A DNA stretch of 64,000 nucleotides from Flavobacterium cerinum (lineage in GTDB: Bacteria > Bacteroidota > Bacteroidia > Flavobacteriales > Flavobacteriaceae): contig NZ_SBII01000003.1 of the NCBI RefSeq assembly GCF_004028155.1, positions 186,001 through 250,000 of the forward strand, written 5' to 3'. Made by a program: the position numbers and the translations under genes. Below, one piece after another: positions 54,732-62,935 of this stretch (its first letter is position 1; every line of letters begins with the position of its first letter). A model generated the notes under the pieces. That model saw only the letters and a list, made by a program, of their open reading frames with translations, ran no database searches and was not told where the DNA came from.

Positions 54732-55307
54732 GTGGAATATCAAAATAACGACTCTCTTACTTTAATCCGGCAGGGTAACGAGGCTGCATTTGAAAGGGTT
54801 TTTAAACTTTACTTTAAGAACCTGCACGCCTATGCCTATACCTTTATAAAGGAAGATATCATAGCAGAAGAAATTGTTCAAAATGTGTTTTTTAGGATTT
54901 GGGAGAAAAGAGATCAGCTGCAAATTGACGACTCGCTCAAGGCTTATCTCTATCGATCTGTCCATAATGAAAGTCTTAATCACATTAAACACCAAAAAGT
55001 GAAATCTTCATTTCAGGAACACTATTCAAATCATGCTGAAGCGTCTAATGATGCTTCCGCTACTATGATTGCATCCGAACTGGAAATACAAATTCAAAAA
55101 GCAATTAATGAATTGCCGCAGCAATGCCGGATCATATTCCAACTGAGCCGTTTTGAACAGCTAAAATACCAGCAAATTGCAGATCAATTGAATATTTCGG
55201 TAAAGACCGTTGAGAACCAAATGGGAAAAGCACTTAAAGTAATGCGATTGAAACTTGTTGAATTTTTACCTTTCCTCCTATTTATCCCCTATTTAATTCA
55301 GAAATAA
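54732..55307 (+). CDS. ECF-type RNA polymerase sigma factor (Bacteroidota FecI-like)
   Basis: The 191-residue protein (GTG start) has sigma region 2 (about 20-85: FERVFKLYFKNLHAYAYTFIKEDIIAEEIVQNVFFRIWEKRD) and region 4 (about 120-170: ALNELPQQCRIIF, LKYQQIADQLNISVKTVENQMGKAL). The C-terminal 20 residues are strikingly hydrophobic (EFLPFLLFIPYLIQK). It is followed by its anti-sigma gene with a TAATG overlap (shared base at 55307), so the two are translationally coupled. Confidence 0.93.
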   Translation: MEYQNNDSLTLIRQGNEAAFERVFKLYFKNLHAYAYTFIKEDIIAEEIVQNVFFRIWEKRDQLQIDDSLKAYLYRSVHNESLNHIKHQKVKSSFQEHYSNHAEASNDASATMIASELEIQIQKAINELPQQCRIIFQLSRFEQLKYQQIADQLNISVKTVENQMGKALKVMRLKLVEFLPFLLFIPYLIQK

Positions 55308-56287
55308 TGAACCAAAATTACCCACATATAAATGATGACCTGCTAGTGAAATATCTGGTAGGAGAAACCGATGCAAATGAAAATGATGTTGTGAAAAACT
55401 GGCTGGATACTGATAATGCTAACCGGAAATATTACAATGATTTTAAAAAAATATGGGATAAAAGCCTTGATATTGCAGCAAACTCAACTGTAGACGAAAA
55501 TGCGGCATGGCTGCGTATGCAAAACCGCATGCATACTGAAGCCAAACCTGTACCTGTGATACAATTGAAAAAAGCCTCTTTTGGATGGATGCGCATTGCT
55601 GCTTCTTTTTTAATTATTAGTGCTATTGGTTATCTTGTCTATACTTTTCTTGGAAATAGTGTAACAGAAAGGGAGGTATTTGCGACAAATACTATTTTAA
55701 CCGAAACTTTACCTGATGGTACTGTTGTTACTCTAAATAAAAATTCGTCAATATCTTTTGCAAGTAAGTTTGAAGGAACCACACGGCCAGTTACTATGAA
55801 AGGAGAAGCATTTTTTGATGTTGCACCAGATAAACAGAAACCTTTTATTATTCAAATCAATAATGTAACGGTTAAAGTAGTGGGAACCTCTTTTAATGTG
55901 AAAAATAAAAATGGGAAAACGACAGTAGAAGTTGAAACAGGAATTGTTAAGGTAAGCAGACAGTCTGACTCGGTAGAGCTTACAAAAGGGGAAAAAGTAA
56001 TTATAGAAGATGAGCATCCGGAACTGATAAAAGGTATAAGTAAAGGGAGGCTGTACAATTATTACAGAAATAATGAGTTAGTTTGTAATGGAACTCCTTT
56101 ACAGGAACTTGTAGATGCCCTTAATGAAATTTACAATGTAAACATTGTTATTAAAGGAACCGATTTACAGGAAAAACCAATAACAACGACTTTTAAAAAT
56201 CAATCTCTTAATGAGATACTTAGTGTGATTAGTGATGTTTTTAGAATTAAAGTAGAACGGAAAAACAATCAGATTATATTAGAATAA
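55307..56287 (+). CDS. FecR-family anti-sigma factor
   Basis: The 326-residue protein has a cytoplasmic N-terminal sigma-binding region (about 1-85), one membrane segment (about 92-112), a periplasmic FecR domain (about 120-215: ETLPDGTVVTLNKNSSISF, GEAFFDVAPDKQKPFII) and a C-terminal DUF4974/STN-like domain (about 250-326: NGTPLQELVDALNEIYNVNIVI, LNEILSVISDVFRIKVERKNNQIIL). The layout is that of Bacteroidota FecR proteins, which relay a signal from an outer-membrane partner to the sigma factor. Translationally coupled to the sigma gene. Confidence 0.92.
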   Translation: MNQNYPHINDDLLVKYLVGETDANENDVVKNWLDTDNANRKYYNDFKKIWDKSLDIAANSTVDENAAWLRMQNRMHTEAKPVPVIQLKKASFGWMRIAASFLIISAIGYLVYTFLGNSVTEREVFATNTILTETLPDGTVVTLNKNSSISFASKFEGTTRPVTMKGEAFFDVAPDKQKPFIIQINNVTVKVVGTSFNVKNKNGKTTVEVETGIVKVSRQSDSVELTKGEKVIIEDEHPELIKGISKGRLYNYYRNNELVCNGTPLQELVDALNEIYNVNIVIKGTDLQEKPITTTFKNQSLNEILSVISDVFRIKVERKNNQIILE

Positions 56288-56301
56288 TACGTTAACATAA
56301 C

Positions 56302-58137
56302 TTGCGGTCAATTTTTATTTTTTTTACTGTTATCCTTTTTTTCAGCACGACTTTTCATGCGGAGGCGCAGTCTATTTTATCAAAAGAGATCTCAATTGCT
56401 GCAAACAGACAGCCATTAGGTAAAGTATTTGACCTGATGGAGCAAAAGGAAAATTTTAAATTTGCTTACTACAGTAAACTTGTTCCGCGCGACAGCATCA
56501 TTTCTATTTCTGCGGAAAGCGCTACTATCGAAAATGTTTTAGACCAGGTCTTAGATAAGCGTTACGAATATAAAGAAACGGCAGGCTTTGTTGTTTTACG
56601 TTATGCCCCTCTGGAACTTATTCTTATACTGGAAAAGAATATAAATATTGGTGAAAGCTGCCTTATTACAGGCTATGTTATTGATGCCAACACTAGCTTA
56701 AGGATTCCCAATGCCAGTGTATACGAAAAAAACGTACTACAATCTACACTTACCAACAAAAACGGAAATTTTGTAATGCGTATAAAACATACGCCTCAAC
56801 CTATAGAACTTACCGCTACAAAAGAAAATTACAAAAGTGTTACCAGTATGTTCCTTCCTGAGGTTGTTGTAGACGAAGGAAAGAAAAGCAACCTGCTTGA
56901 TTATGTTGTGGGTGATTTTTCTAATATCGAAAAATCAGGTTTAGGCCGTTTGTTTATCTCATCAAGGCAAAAACTTCAATCACTTAACCTTGGTGGTGTT
57001 ATTGCAAAAGCTCCAATCCAGTTTTCATTAATACCCAGTATTAGTACTCACGGTATGATGAACGCACAGATCGTTAATAATTTTTCCCTCAACATCATTG
57101 GCGGTTATAGTGCCGGTGTAAGAGGATTTGAAATTGCAGGATTGTATAATATCAATAAAATGAACGTAGAGGCACTACAGCTTGCCGGACTGTTTAATAC
57201 CGCAGGTGGTAATGTTACCGGAGTGCAGCTGGGTGGTATATACAATAATTCCATGGGTAACCTCATAGGGATACAGCTAAGTGGCGGACATAACAGCCTA
57301 CGGGGAACTATGAATGGTATACAATTAACATCGGGTTACAACAAAGTAGAGAAAGATGCTCATGGCGTACAGATGTCTGACGCTTACAACAGCGTTAAAG
57401 GTACAATGACAGGTATACAGATTAATGCAGGTTATAATAACATAGGACAAAATCTCTATGGCGTACAGATGTCTGCCGGTTATAATGTAATTAAAGATTC
57501 TTTAAACGGACTTCAGTTTACTGCGGGCTACAACAGCGTGCGTAAAAATGCCAGAGGTTTACAGGTAGGTGCTGTTAATTATGCCCGAAAAATAGATGGC
57601 GTCCAGTTTGGTATCGTAAATGTATCAGATACTATAGCCGGATACAGTATAGGATTGCTGAACTTTAAAAAAGGTGGTTACAAAAAACTTAGTACTTCTA
57701 CCAATGAACTTACGAACGTAAACATTGCTATAAAAACGGGAGATAATAAACTGTATACAATACTAAGTGCAGGAGCAACTGCACACAATAATGAAGAACA
57801 GCTTTTTTCTATGGGGGTTGGAGTAGGAAAGAATATACCGCTTGGCGGCAGGATAAGTATTAACCCGGAATTTACAGTACACTATCTTTATCTTGATAAA
57901 TGGCAGGACACTAATCTCTTACTAAAATTTGACGCACCTATTACCTATCGCATTTTTAAACGCCTGGCAATATTTACAGGGCCTTCATTCAATATGTATT
58001 CTTCTGAGCAAAAAGACATATCGTTACCCAATGCTGCTTATAAATTTATTGAGAACAGAACAGAACGTTTTCATTTGTATAAAAACAAGAACAGGATTGG
58101 ATGGATTGGGTGGAGTTTTGGTATTACTCTTTTATAA
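56302..58137 (+). CDS. STN plus carboxypeptidase-regulatory-like protein with surface-repeat array
   Basis: The 611-residue protein starts at a TTG 15 bp after the fecR gene and has a signal peptide (MRSIFIFFTVILFFSTTFHAEA-Q). An STN domain (about 30-110: NRQPLGKVFDLMEQKENFKFAYY) and a carboxypeptidase-regulatory-like domain (about 125-205) follow, the same front end as FecR-linked TonB receptors. Instead of plug and barrel there is an array of about twelve 16-residue repeats (about 262-455) of the form G-[VIL]-Q-[LM]-x-x-G-Y-N, resembling the LA_2272-type surface repeats. A final about 150-residue beta-rich segment, possibly a small barrel, ends WSFGITLL. It is the likely outer partner of the FecR/ECF pair. 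The TTG start is unusual. Confidence 0.8.
   Translation: MRSIFIFFTVILFFSTTFHAEAQSILSKEISIAANRQPLGKVFDLMEQKENFKFAYYSKLVPRDSIISISAESATIENVLDQVLDKRYEYKETAGFVVLRYAPLELILILEKNINIGESCLITGYVIDANTSLRIPNASVYEKNVLQSTLTNKNGNFVMRIKHTPQPIELTATKENYKSVTSMFLPEVVVDEGKKSNLLDYVVGDFSNIEKSGLGRLFISSRQKLQSLNLGGVIAKAPIQFSLIPSISTHGMMNAQIVNNFSLNIIGGYSAGVRGFEIAGLYNINKMNVEALQLAGLFNTAGGNVTGVQLGGIYNNSMGNLIGIQLSGGHNSLRGTMNGIQLTSGYNKVEKDAHGVQMSDAYNSVKGTMTGIQINAGYNNIGQNLYGVQMSAGYNVIKDSLNGLQFTAGYNSVRKNARGLQVGAVNYARKIDGVQFGIVNVSDTIAGYSIGLLNFKKGGYKKLSTSTNELTNVNIAIKTGDNKLYTILSAGATAHNNEEQLFSMGVGVGKNIPLGGRISINPEFTVHYLYLDKWQDTNLLLKFDAPITYRIFKRLAIFTGPSFNMYSSEQKDISLPNAAYKFIENRTERFHLYKNKNRIGWIGWSFGITLL
57085..57675 (+). repeat. Coding repeat array, about 12 units of about 48 bp
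   Basis: Within the STN-domain gene, degenerate units encode GIQLSGGYNxxxGxxx-like 16-mers (GVQLGGIYNNSMGNLI, GIQLTSGYNKVEKDAH, GVQMSAGYNVIKDSLN, GLQFTAGYNSVRKNAR and others). The DNA has diverged, so this is old protein-level repetition, not a fresh expansion. Confidence 0.8.
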
Positions 58138-58163
58138 GACTAAATTATTCTAAAAAAAATTTC

Positions 58164-58655
58164 CTAGCTTTCTTCTTTGTCGTCTCCGGTTATCTGGTCT
58201 TCTTTTATGGTTGCACCGGCAAAAAGAAGTTCACCATTTTTTTTGAGGCTGTAGCCGCTTTTAAGCTGTAGTGACCACTCCTTATTTTTAAAAGCTCCGT
58301 TTTTAGTATCTCTTGTAAGTATGATCGATTTAGAGCCATCCGGCAAAAACAATTCAGCTCTGTCGCCATCTTCTTTTTCAAAAACTACAAAAGCGCTTTT
58401 TGAAGTACTCTCCCCTGCTAATTCATCGATAGAATTAAGACGGTAACCTTCTTCAAAAACCCTGATGCATTCTTTAAAAAGATCTGACCATCTATAACCT
58501 GCAGAGGCAACACAGCCCTGGGCATCTTTATCGTTACCCAAAACTACTTTCTCGTTTGGGTTTACCTCTACTTCAGTATTCTTACGATCTTTTAATATAA
58601 AATCGCAGGAAAACATAAATATACTTAAAGCCGAAAGCAAAACCAGTTTTTTCAT
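58164..58655 (-). CDS. Lipoprotein of unknown function
   Basis: The 163-residue precursor has lipobox IFMFSC (lipidated Cys17). The mature part contains two cysteines in GCVASAGYRWSDLFKECIRVFEEG, a motif repeated in small bacterial lipoproteins of unknown role, then a beta-rich region (AELFLPDGSKSIILTRDT, GELLFAGATIKED) and an acidic tail. It may fold on its own disulfide. The gene is convergent with the STN-domain gene; 40 bp separate it from the membrane protein gene upstream, suggesting co-transcription. Confidence 0.72.
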   Translation of the reverse strand: MKKLVLLSALSIFMFSCDFILKDRKNTEVEVNPNEKVVLGNDKDAQGCVASAGYRWSDLFKECIRVFEEGYRLNSIDELAGESTSKSAFVVFEKEDGDRAELFLPDGSKSIILTRDTKNGAFKNKEWSLQLKSGYSLKKNGELLFAGATIKEDQITGDDKEES

Positions 58656-58695
58656 AACAGGGATTAATTAAAGGGAAACTAAAGTACAAAAAATA

Positions 58696-59196
58696 TTAAT
58701 ACGGCTCGAAAGGATATAAAACTGAATCTACAGCTTTAAAAGTTATTGTCCCGTCTTCTTCGATAAAATATTTAAGAAGCGTTTCGCCCCACCTTAAACC
58801 ATTAGAAAAATCAAGAATGATCCATCTGTGGTTTAATATCTTTATTTTACTAACTGTAAATACTTTACCATCCATTGCCGGGTATTCAATTAAAGGATTT
58901 CCGCCAGGATTTATATTTTTAGCATAAATAGCATCTCTTATTTTAATAGCTATGGCAGGAACATCCTTACCTGCAAAATAATCAATTGCATTTCTATTAT
59001 TCTCTAATGAGAAATAATTTTCATCCGCATTTTTTGCCTTAATTATCGTGATGCTGTCTTTTATCACTTTAACTTTTGCATGCGCCTCTTCTACCTTCTT
59101 GTCTTCAAATTTTTGCTTGTTTGTAAAGAACATGTAGGTGAACACATTTATTAGCAATGCGAAAATAAAAAGATATAAGTATAGGTTCTTTTTCAT
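58696..59196 (-). CDS. Single-pass membrane protein of unknown function
   Basis: The 166-residue protein has an N-terminal membrane anchor (about 5-24), a lysine/glutamate-rich coiled region (about 28-60) and a globular C-terminal part with KILNHRWIILDFSNGLRWGETLLKYFIEEDGTITFKAVDSVLYP. No family is recognised with certainty. The hydrolase-like upstream gene ends 9 bp before it, so the three genes 59970 to 58164 may form one unit. Confidence 0.72.
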   Translation of the reverse strand: MKKNLYLYLFIFALLINVFTYMFFTNKQKFEDKKVEEAHAKVKVIKDSITIIKAKNADENYFSLENNRNAIDYFAGKDVPAIAIKIRDAIYAKNINPGGNPLIEYPAMDGKVFTVSKIKILNHRWIILDFSNGLRWGETLLKYFIEEDGTITFKAVDSVLYPFEPY

Positions 59197-59205
59197 GATA
59201 TGGTC

Positions 59206-59970
59206 TTAAACTGTTATTTGTAAATTATCGTAGGCCAAAAATACATTTTTTGGGAGTTTTTCCTGCACTTCTGCATGAAAACCCATAAGATGGCTAATAT
59301 GAGTAAGATAAGCGCGTTCCGGCTGTACTTTTGCTATAAAATCGAGGGCCTCCTGAAGGTTAAAATGTGTTTCATGCGGTTGTTCACGAAGGGCACTTAT
59401 TACTAATACCTTGACTCTTTTTAATTTCTCCGCCTCAGCATCAGGAACAAATTTAACATCGGTCATGTAGGCAAAGTCATCAATCCTGTAGCCGAAAATT
59501 TCGAGATTGCCATGCATAACAAGTATAGGAACAACTATTTTACCTGCAAGGGTAAAATAGTTGCTGCGATCTACTTCATGGATAGTTACTGAAGGTGCTC
59601 CGGGATACCTGTCTTCTTCTTCAAAGATATAATCAAAACGCTTTTTAAGGCTTTCTATTACACGTTTATGAGCATAAATAGGCATGTCGCCCTGCCTGAA
59701 CACAAACGGCCTTATGTCGTCAATTCCTGCAGTATGATCTGAATGTTCGTGTGTAAAAAGGATTCCGTCAAGTTTTTGGCATTGGCAGGTAAGCATTTGC
59801 TGCCTGAAATCAGGACCGCAATCTATAATATACGAAGCATCGTCCCACTGTATCCATACGGATACACGCAGGCGTTTGTCACGCTGGTCATTACTAAGGC
59901 AAACAGGATGAGTACTGCCTATTACCGGTATGCCTTGTGATGTTCCCGTACCTAAAAACCAAACTTTCAA
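59206..59970 (-). CDS. MBL-fold metallo-hydrolase (PhnP/RNase Z-like)
   Basis: The 254-residue cytosolic protein starts at TTG 59970 (no in-frame ATG nearby; MKVWFLGTGTSQGIPVIGS fits the family N-terminus). The metal motif THEHSDHTAGIDDIRP (HxHxDH) near residue 77, the later HG and D ligands, and the closing THISHLMGFH are present, as in PhnP-type cyclic phosphodiesterases. Such proteins are often called MBL-fold hydrolases near ligase or tRNA-processing genes. Substrate unknown. Confidence 0.87.
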   Translation of the reverse strand: MKVWFLGTGTSQGIPVIGSTHPVCLSNDQRDKRLRVSVWIQWDDASYIIDCGPDFRQQMLTCQCQKLDGILFTHEHSDHTAGIDDIRPFVFRQGDMPIYAHKRVIESLKKRFDYIFEEEDRYPGAPSVTIHEVDRSNYFTLAGKIVVPILVMHGNLEIFGYRIDDFAYMTDVKFVPDAEAEKLKRVKVLVISALREQPHETHFNLQEALDFIAKVQPERAYLTHISHLMGFHAEVQEKLPKNVFLAYDNLQITV

Positions 59971-60029
59971 AACAGGGTTGTTTTTTTACAAAAATAGCAT
60001 TATTTGTTTTATAAAACGTGCTGTTTTGC

Positions 60030-60037
60030 TAACTTTG
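60030..60037 (+). promoter_or_regulatory. -7 element before the 489-residue unknown gene
   Basis: TAACTTTG matches TAnnTTTG and ends 20 bp before the ATG at 60058. A TTTG at 60003-60006 is spaced 23 bp, slightly longer than ideal. Confidence 0.5.
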
Positions 60038-60057
60038 CAATATATCATTTTCCTTCT

Positions 60058-61527
60058 ATGAAATTAACCGATGCAGACATAACCCTAAAGGGTGACAGGG
60101 TAATCGAACATGTACCTTCTATTAAAGACAAAGCACTACGTATTAACCTTAATAAAAACATCTATGGTACCTTCTCTGAGATTGGTGCCGGACAGGAAAC
60201 TGTGCGTCATTTTTTCAGGAGCGGCGGGTCATCGGGGACAATAGCGAAAGCGATGTCTGCTTACGACAAAGACTTTAGCGACTCGATTTATGGTGTAGAG
60301 GAAGACGGAAGGTATGTTACCGAAAGCCGTCTTAAAAAAATGCTTACGCACGAAGTTGAGATCATCGAAGAAAGACTGAACAGGGAAAAGCACCCCAACA
60401 AAATGTTCTTTAGTTATGCTAATACTGTGGCTACCATAGATTTTGCAAAACAATTTAAAGGCCATGGATGGGTAGGCATTAAGTATCAGGTTGAGCCTGA
60501 TGAAGATTATAATGAAATTATCCTGCACATTCGCTTTAAAGAAAATGATGCACGTTTACAACAGGAAACCCTTGGTATATTAGGTGTTAACCTTATTTAT
60601 GGTGCTTTTTACAAATACAACGATTCTAAAAAATTATTGCGTTACCTGTATGACCACTTAGATAAAGACCAGCTTGAAATTGACACCATCAACTTCTCAG
60701 GCCCGCGTTTTGCTGATGTAGACAACCGATTAATGAGCCTTCAGCTGGTTAAAAACGGTATGACCGATGCGGTTATGTTTAACCCTGATGGCCATAATGT
60801 ATTACCCGCAGCAGTTCTGTATAAAAAGAATATACTTGCCCTTAGAGGAAGTTTCCGTCCTGTTACTAAGGTAAACATGGACATGTATGAGAAATCATAT
60901 AAAATGTTCCTTGAAGAAAATAAGGTAGATAAAGATAAAGCACTGGTGATTTTTGAAATTACACTATCCAATCTGCGTTCTGAAGGTGAGATCGACGAGC
61001 GTGACTTTATGGACAGGGCTGAGTTGCTTTGCTCTCTTGGACAAACCGTAATGATCTCTAACTTCCAGGAATATTATAAAGTTGTAGAATATTTTTCCAG
61101 TTATACCAAAGCCCGTATGGGACTTGCAATGGGTGTGAGCAACCTTGTTGATATTTTTGACGAGAAATACTACCGCCACCTGAGTGGAGGAATACTGGAA
61201 GCCTTTGGTAAATTATTCTACCGTGACCTTAAGGTATTCTTATACCCAATGAAAGATGAAGACGGACAGGTAATTGATTCTGAAAATCTAAAAGTACATC
61301 CTAGAATGAAAGAGCTGTACAAGTTCTTTAAATTCAATGGAAAAGTGATCGATATTACTGAAGTTGAACAGGACCATCTTGACATTTTCTCGCGTGAAGT
61401 CCTTAAAATGATCAGCAAAGGAAAATCAGGATGGGAAGAAATGCTTCCTCCGGGTATTGCTGATATCATTAAACAGAACCATCTGTTTGGATACGATCCT
61501 AAAAAATCATTAGCGGAGCAGCCTTAG
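60058..61527 (+). CDS. Conserved cytosolic protein of unknown function
   Basis: From ATG 60058 the protein has 489 residues (a longer frame from 60004 uses TTG and contains no sensible start). No signal peptide or membrane segment is seen. It opens with KLTDADITLKGDRVIEHVPSIKDKALRINLNKNIYGTFSEIGAGQE, a segment conserved in a bacterial family of about 480 residues whose database names (e.g. TonB receptor, nucleotidyltransferase) do not fit the sequence. No catalytic motif is recognised; GQETVRHFFRSGGSSGTIAKAMSAYD is glycine/serine-rich and may bind a phosphate group. Single-gene unit with its own promoter and terminator. Confidence 0.8.
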   Translation: MKLTDADITLKGDRVIEHVPSIKDKALRINLNKNIYGTFSEIGAGQETVRHFFRSGGSSGTIAKAMSAYDKDFSDSIYGVEEDGRYVTESRLKKMLTHEVEIIEERLNREKHPNKMFFSYANTVATIDFAKQFKGHGWVGIKYQVEPDEDYNEIILHIRFKENDARLQQETLGILGVNLIYGAFYKYNDSKKLLRYLYDHLDKDQLEIDTINFSGPRFADVDNRLMSLQLVKNGMTDAVMFNPDGHNVLPAAVLYKKNILALRGSFRPVTKVNMDMYEKSYKMFLEENKVDKDKALVIFEITLSNLRSEGEIDERDFMDRAELLCSLGQTVMISNFQEYYKVVEYFSSYTKARMGLAMGVSNLVDIFDEKYYRHLSGGILEAFGKLFYRDLKVFLYPMKDEDGQVIDSENLKVHPRMKELYKFFKFNGKVIDITEVEQDHLDIFSREVLKMISKGKSGWEEMLPPGIADIIKQNHLFGYDPKKSLAEQP

Positions 61528-61547
61528 GCTTACTCCGCTTTTTTTAT
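61512..61547 (+). terminator. Intrinsic terminator overlapping the end of the 489-residue gene
   Basis: AGCGGAG and CTCCGCT, with a 14-nt loop containing the TAG stop, followed by TTTTTTT. The stem lies in the last codons. Confidence 0.88.
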
Positions 61548-62441
61548 TTATAAGGTTTTATAAAACGGCGCCAGCTCTGTTTTAGCAAAATCGGCAAATT
61601 TTATTTTACCATAAGCATTACCTTTATTCTCAAGGTACTGCTCCCAGATCTTTCCTTCTTTAATAGCTGTACCCATTTCGGCAAAGTTAGAAGCCATATG
61701 ATGTGAGAATCCGTTTCGCATTATTCCCTGGATCAATTCTTCATCAGAAAAAACAACCCAATGCAGATCAGGTTTACTAATAGCACTACCTATTGTATCA
61801 ACTATCTGTGCTCCCGTTAACTCATCACTGGCAACATAGCGTATTTGCTTGCCCGAGAAAGATAGTGTCTCGAAGGCCTCAACAGCTGCATCAGCAATAT
61901 CATGAGGATGCGTCATTACAATAACCTTATCCGATTCAAAATTATTACCAATAAAACCCATGTGTTTTATCATAGCTGCGCTTCCATAGTAATTGCTGTA
62001 AAACATCCCCGGACGCAGGTGCAGCACATTCGTTTCAGGCAATTCATTAAGCATTGCCTCTGTATAATAAAAAGCACTTGACGGACCATATCCCTGCGGA
62101 CTCTGAGCTCCAATACCACTCAGGTTTACAATGTATTTTACCTTAACAGCTTCAATTACTTTTGCATAATTTTCTACTATTGCAATCATTGCTTCTTTTA
62201 AATTATCGGTCTGATAATTTGGAGGAGTCATTAAATATATGGCATCAGCTCCCTGAAAAGCACCTAAAAGAAATTCGTAATCACTAAGCGAACCTATAGC
62301 TGGCTTCGCTCCTATTGCTTCGATCGCTGCTTTTTTATCCTGATTGTGACTGATAACTGTTACATCGTGTCCTTTTTGCGCTAGTTGTTCTGCTAGTCGT
62401 CCGCTAATATTTCCTAAAGATCCTGTTACTATAATTTTCAT
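61548..62441 (-). CDS. NmrA-like NAD(P)-binding protein (SDR superfamily, atypical)
   Basis: From ATG 62441 the protein has 297 residues and a Rossmann start MKIIVTGSLGNISGRLAEQLAQ. It has the KYIVNLSGIGAQSP segment (serine instead of a strict YxxxK catalytic pair) and the GPSSAFYYTEAMLNELPETNVLHLRPGMFYSN region typical of NmrA/quinone-reductase-like proteins. It probably acts as a redox sensor or quinone/aldehyde reductase. Divergent from an HxlR-type regulator gene, a standard pairing in which the regulator controls the reductase. Confidence 0.85.
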   Translation of the reverse strand: MKIIVTGSLGNISGRLAEQLAQKGHDVTVISHNQDKKAAIEAIGAKPAIGSLSDYEFLLGAFQGADAIYLMTPPNYQTDNLKEAMIAIVENYAKVIEAVKVKYIVNLSGIGAQSPQGYGPSSAFYYTEAMLNELPETNVLHLRPGMFYSNYYGSAAMIKHMGFIGNNFESDKVIVMTHPHDIADAAVEAFETLSFSGKQIRYVASDELTGAQIVDTIGSAISKPDLHWVVFSDEELIQGIMRNGFSHHMASNFAEMGTAIKEGKIWEQYLENKGNAYGKIKFADFAKTELAPFYKTL

Positions 62442-62471
62442 CTTTATATGTTTTGGTTTCGGGAACAAATG

Positions 62472-62504
62472 TATATTTGTACTTACTTATATGCAAGTAC
62501 TTAC
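62472..62504. promoter_or_regulatory. Divergent control region between the NmrA-like and HxlR genes
   Basis: TATATTTG (62472-62479) is a + strand -7 element. Two copies of GTACTTAC (62479-62486 and 62497-62504, 18 bp apart) overlap and follow it, with an internal GTACTT/AAGTAC inversion. This is well placed as an HxlR operator. Confidence 0.5.
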
Positions 62505-62522
62505 CCCAAAGTATGTATCACT

Positions 62523-62933
62523 ATGACGCAAGTTAAAGAAAATTCTACTATTCAGGAAAACAAGAAACTCGCCCACGAAGAATGTCCCGTAACTTATGTT
62601 ATGGAAAAAATTGGCGGGTACTGGAAACCTATTATTCTGTTCCACTTATTAGCAGGCAGCAAAAGGTATGGTGAACTACGAAAGTCGATTCCCGGCATTA
62701 CAGAAAAGATGCTCATCCAACATTTAAAGCAACTGGAAGCCGACGACCTTGTAATTCGTATTGCAAAACCGGTGGTTCCACCTCATGTTACTTATAGCCT
62801 CAGTAAGTCAGGTACGGCCTTAGGTCCGGTATTGTATGCTATGGCTGTGTGGGCTGTAAAGGATAGCAAAGAAAACAACAAACCTTTTTTTAAGGATCTG
62901 GAAGGGTTTCCTCCTATTGGAAAACAAGTATAA
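62523..62933 (+). CDS. HxlR-family winged-helix regulator
   Basis: From ATG 62523 the protein has 136 residues. The HxlR/MarR-like winged helix is clear: CPVTYVMEKIGGYWKPIILFHLLAGSKRYGELRKSIPGITEKMLIQHLKQLE, with the single N-terminal cysteine (Cys21) that many HxlR proteins use to sense electrophiles. It probably represses the divergent NmrA-like gene and itself. mtnN starts 2 bp after its stop. Confidence 0.9.
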   Translation: MTQVKENSTIQENKKLAHEECPVTYVMEKIGGYWKPIILFHLLAGSKRYGELRKSIPGITEKMLIQHLKQLEADDLVIRIAKPVVPPHVTYSLSKSGTALGPVLYAMAVWAVKDSKENNKPFFKDLEGFPPIGKQV

Positions 62934-62935
62934 AT

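Noticed and set aside
57085..57675. Coding repeats as recombination-prone DNA repeats or a CRISPR array
   Set aside because: Units are diverged at DNA level and conserved only as a protein pattern.
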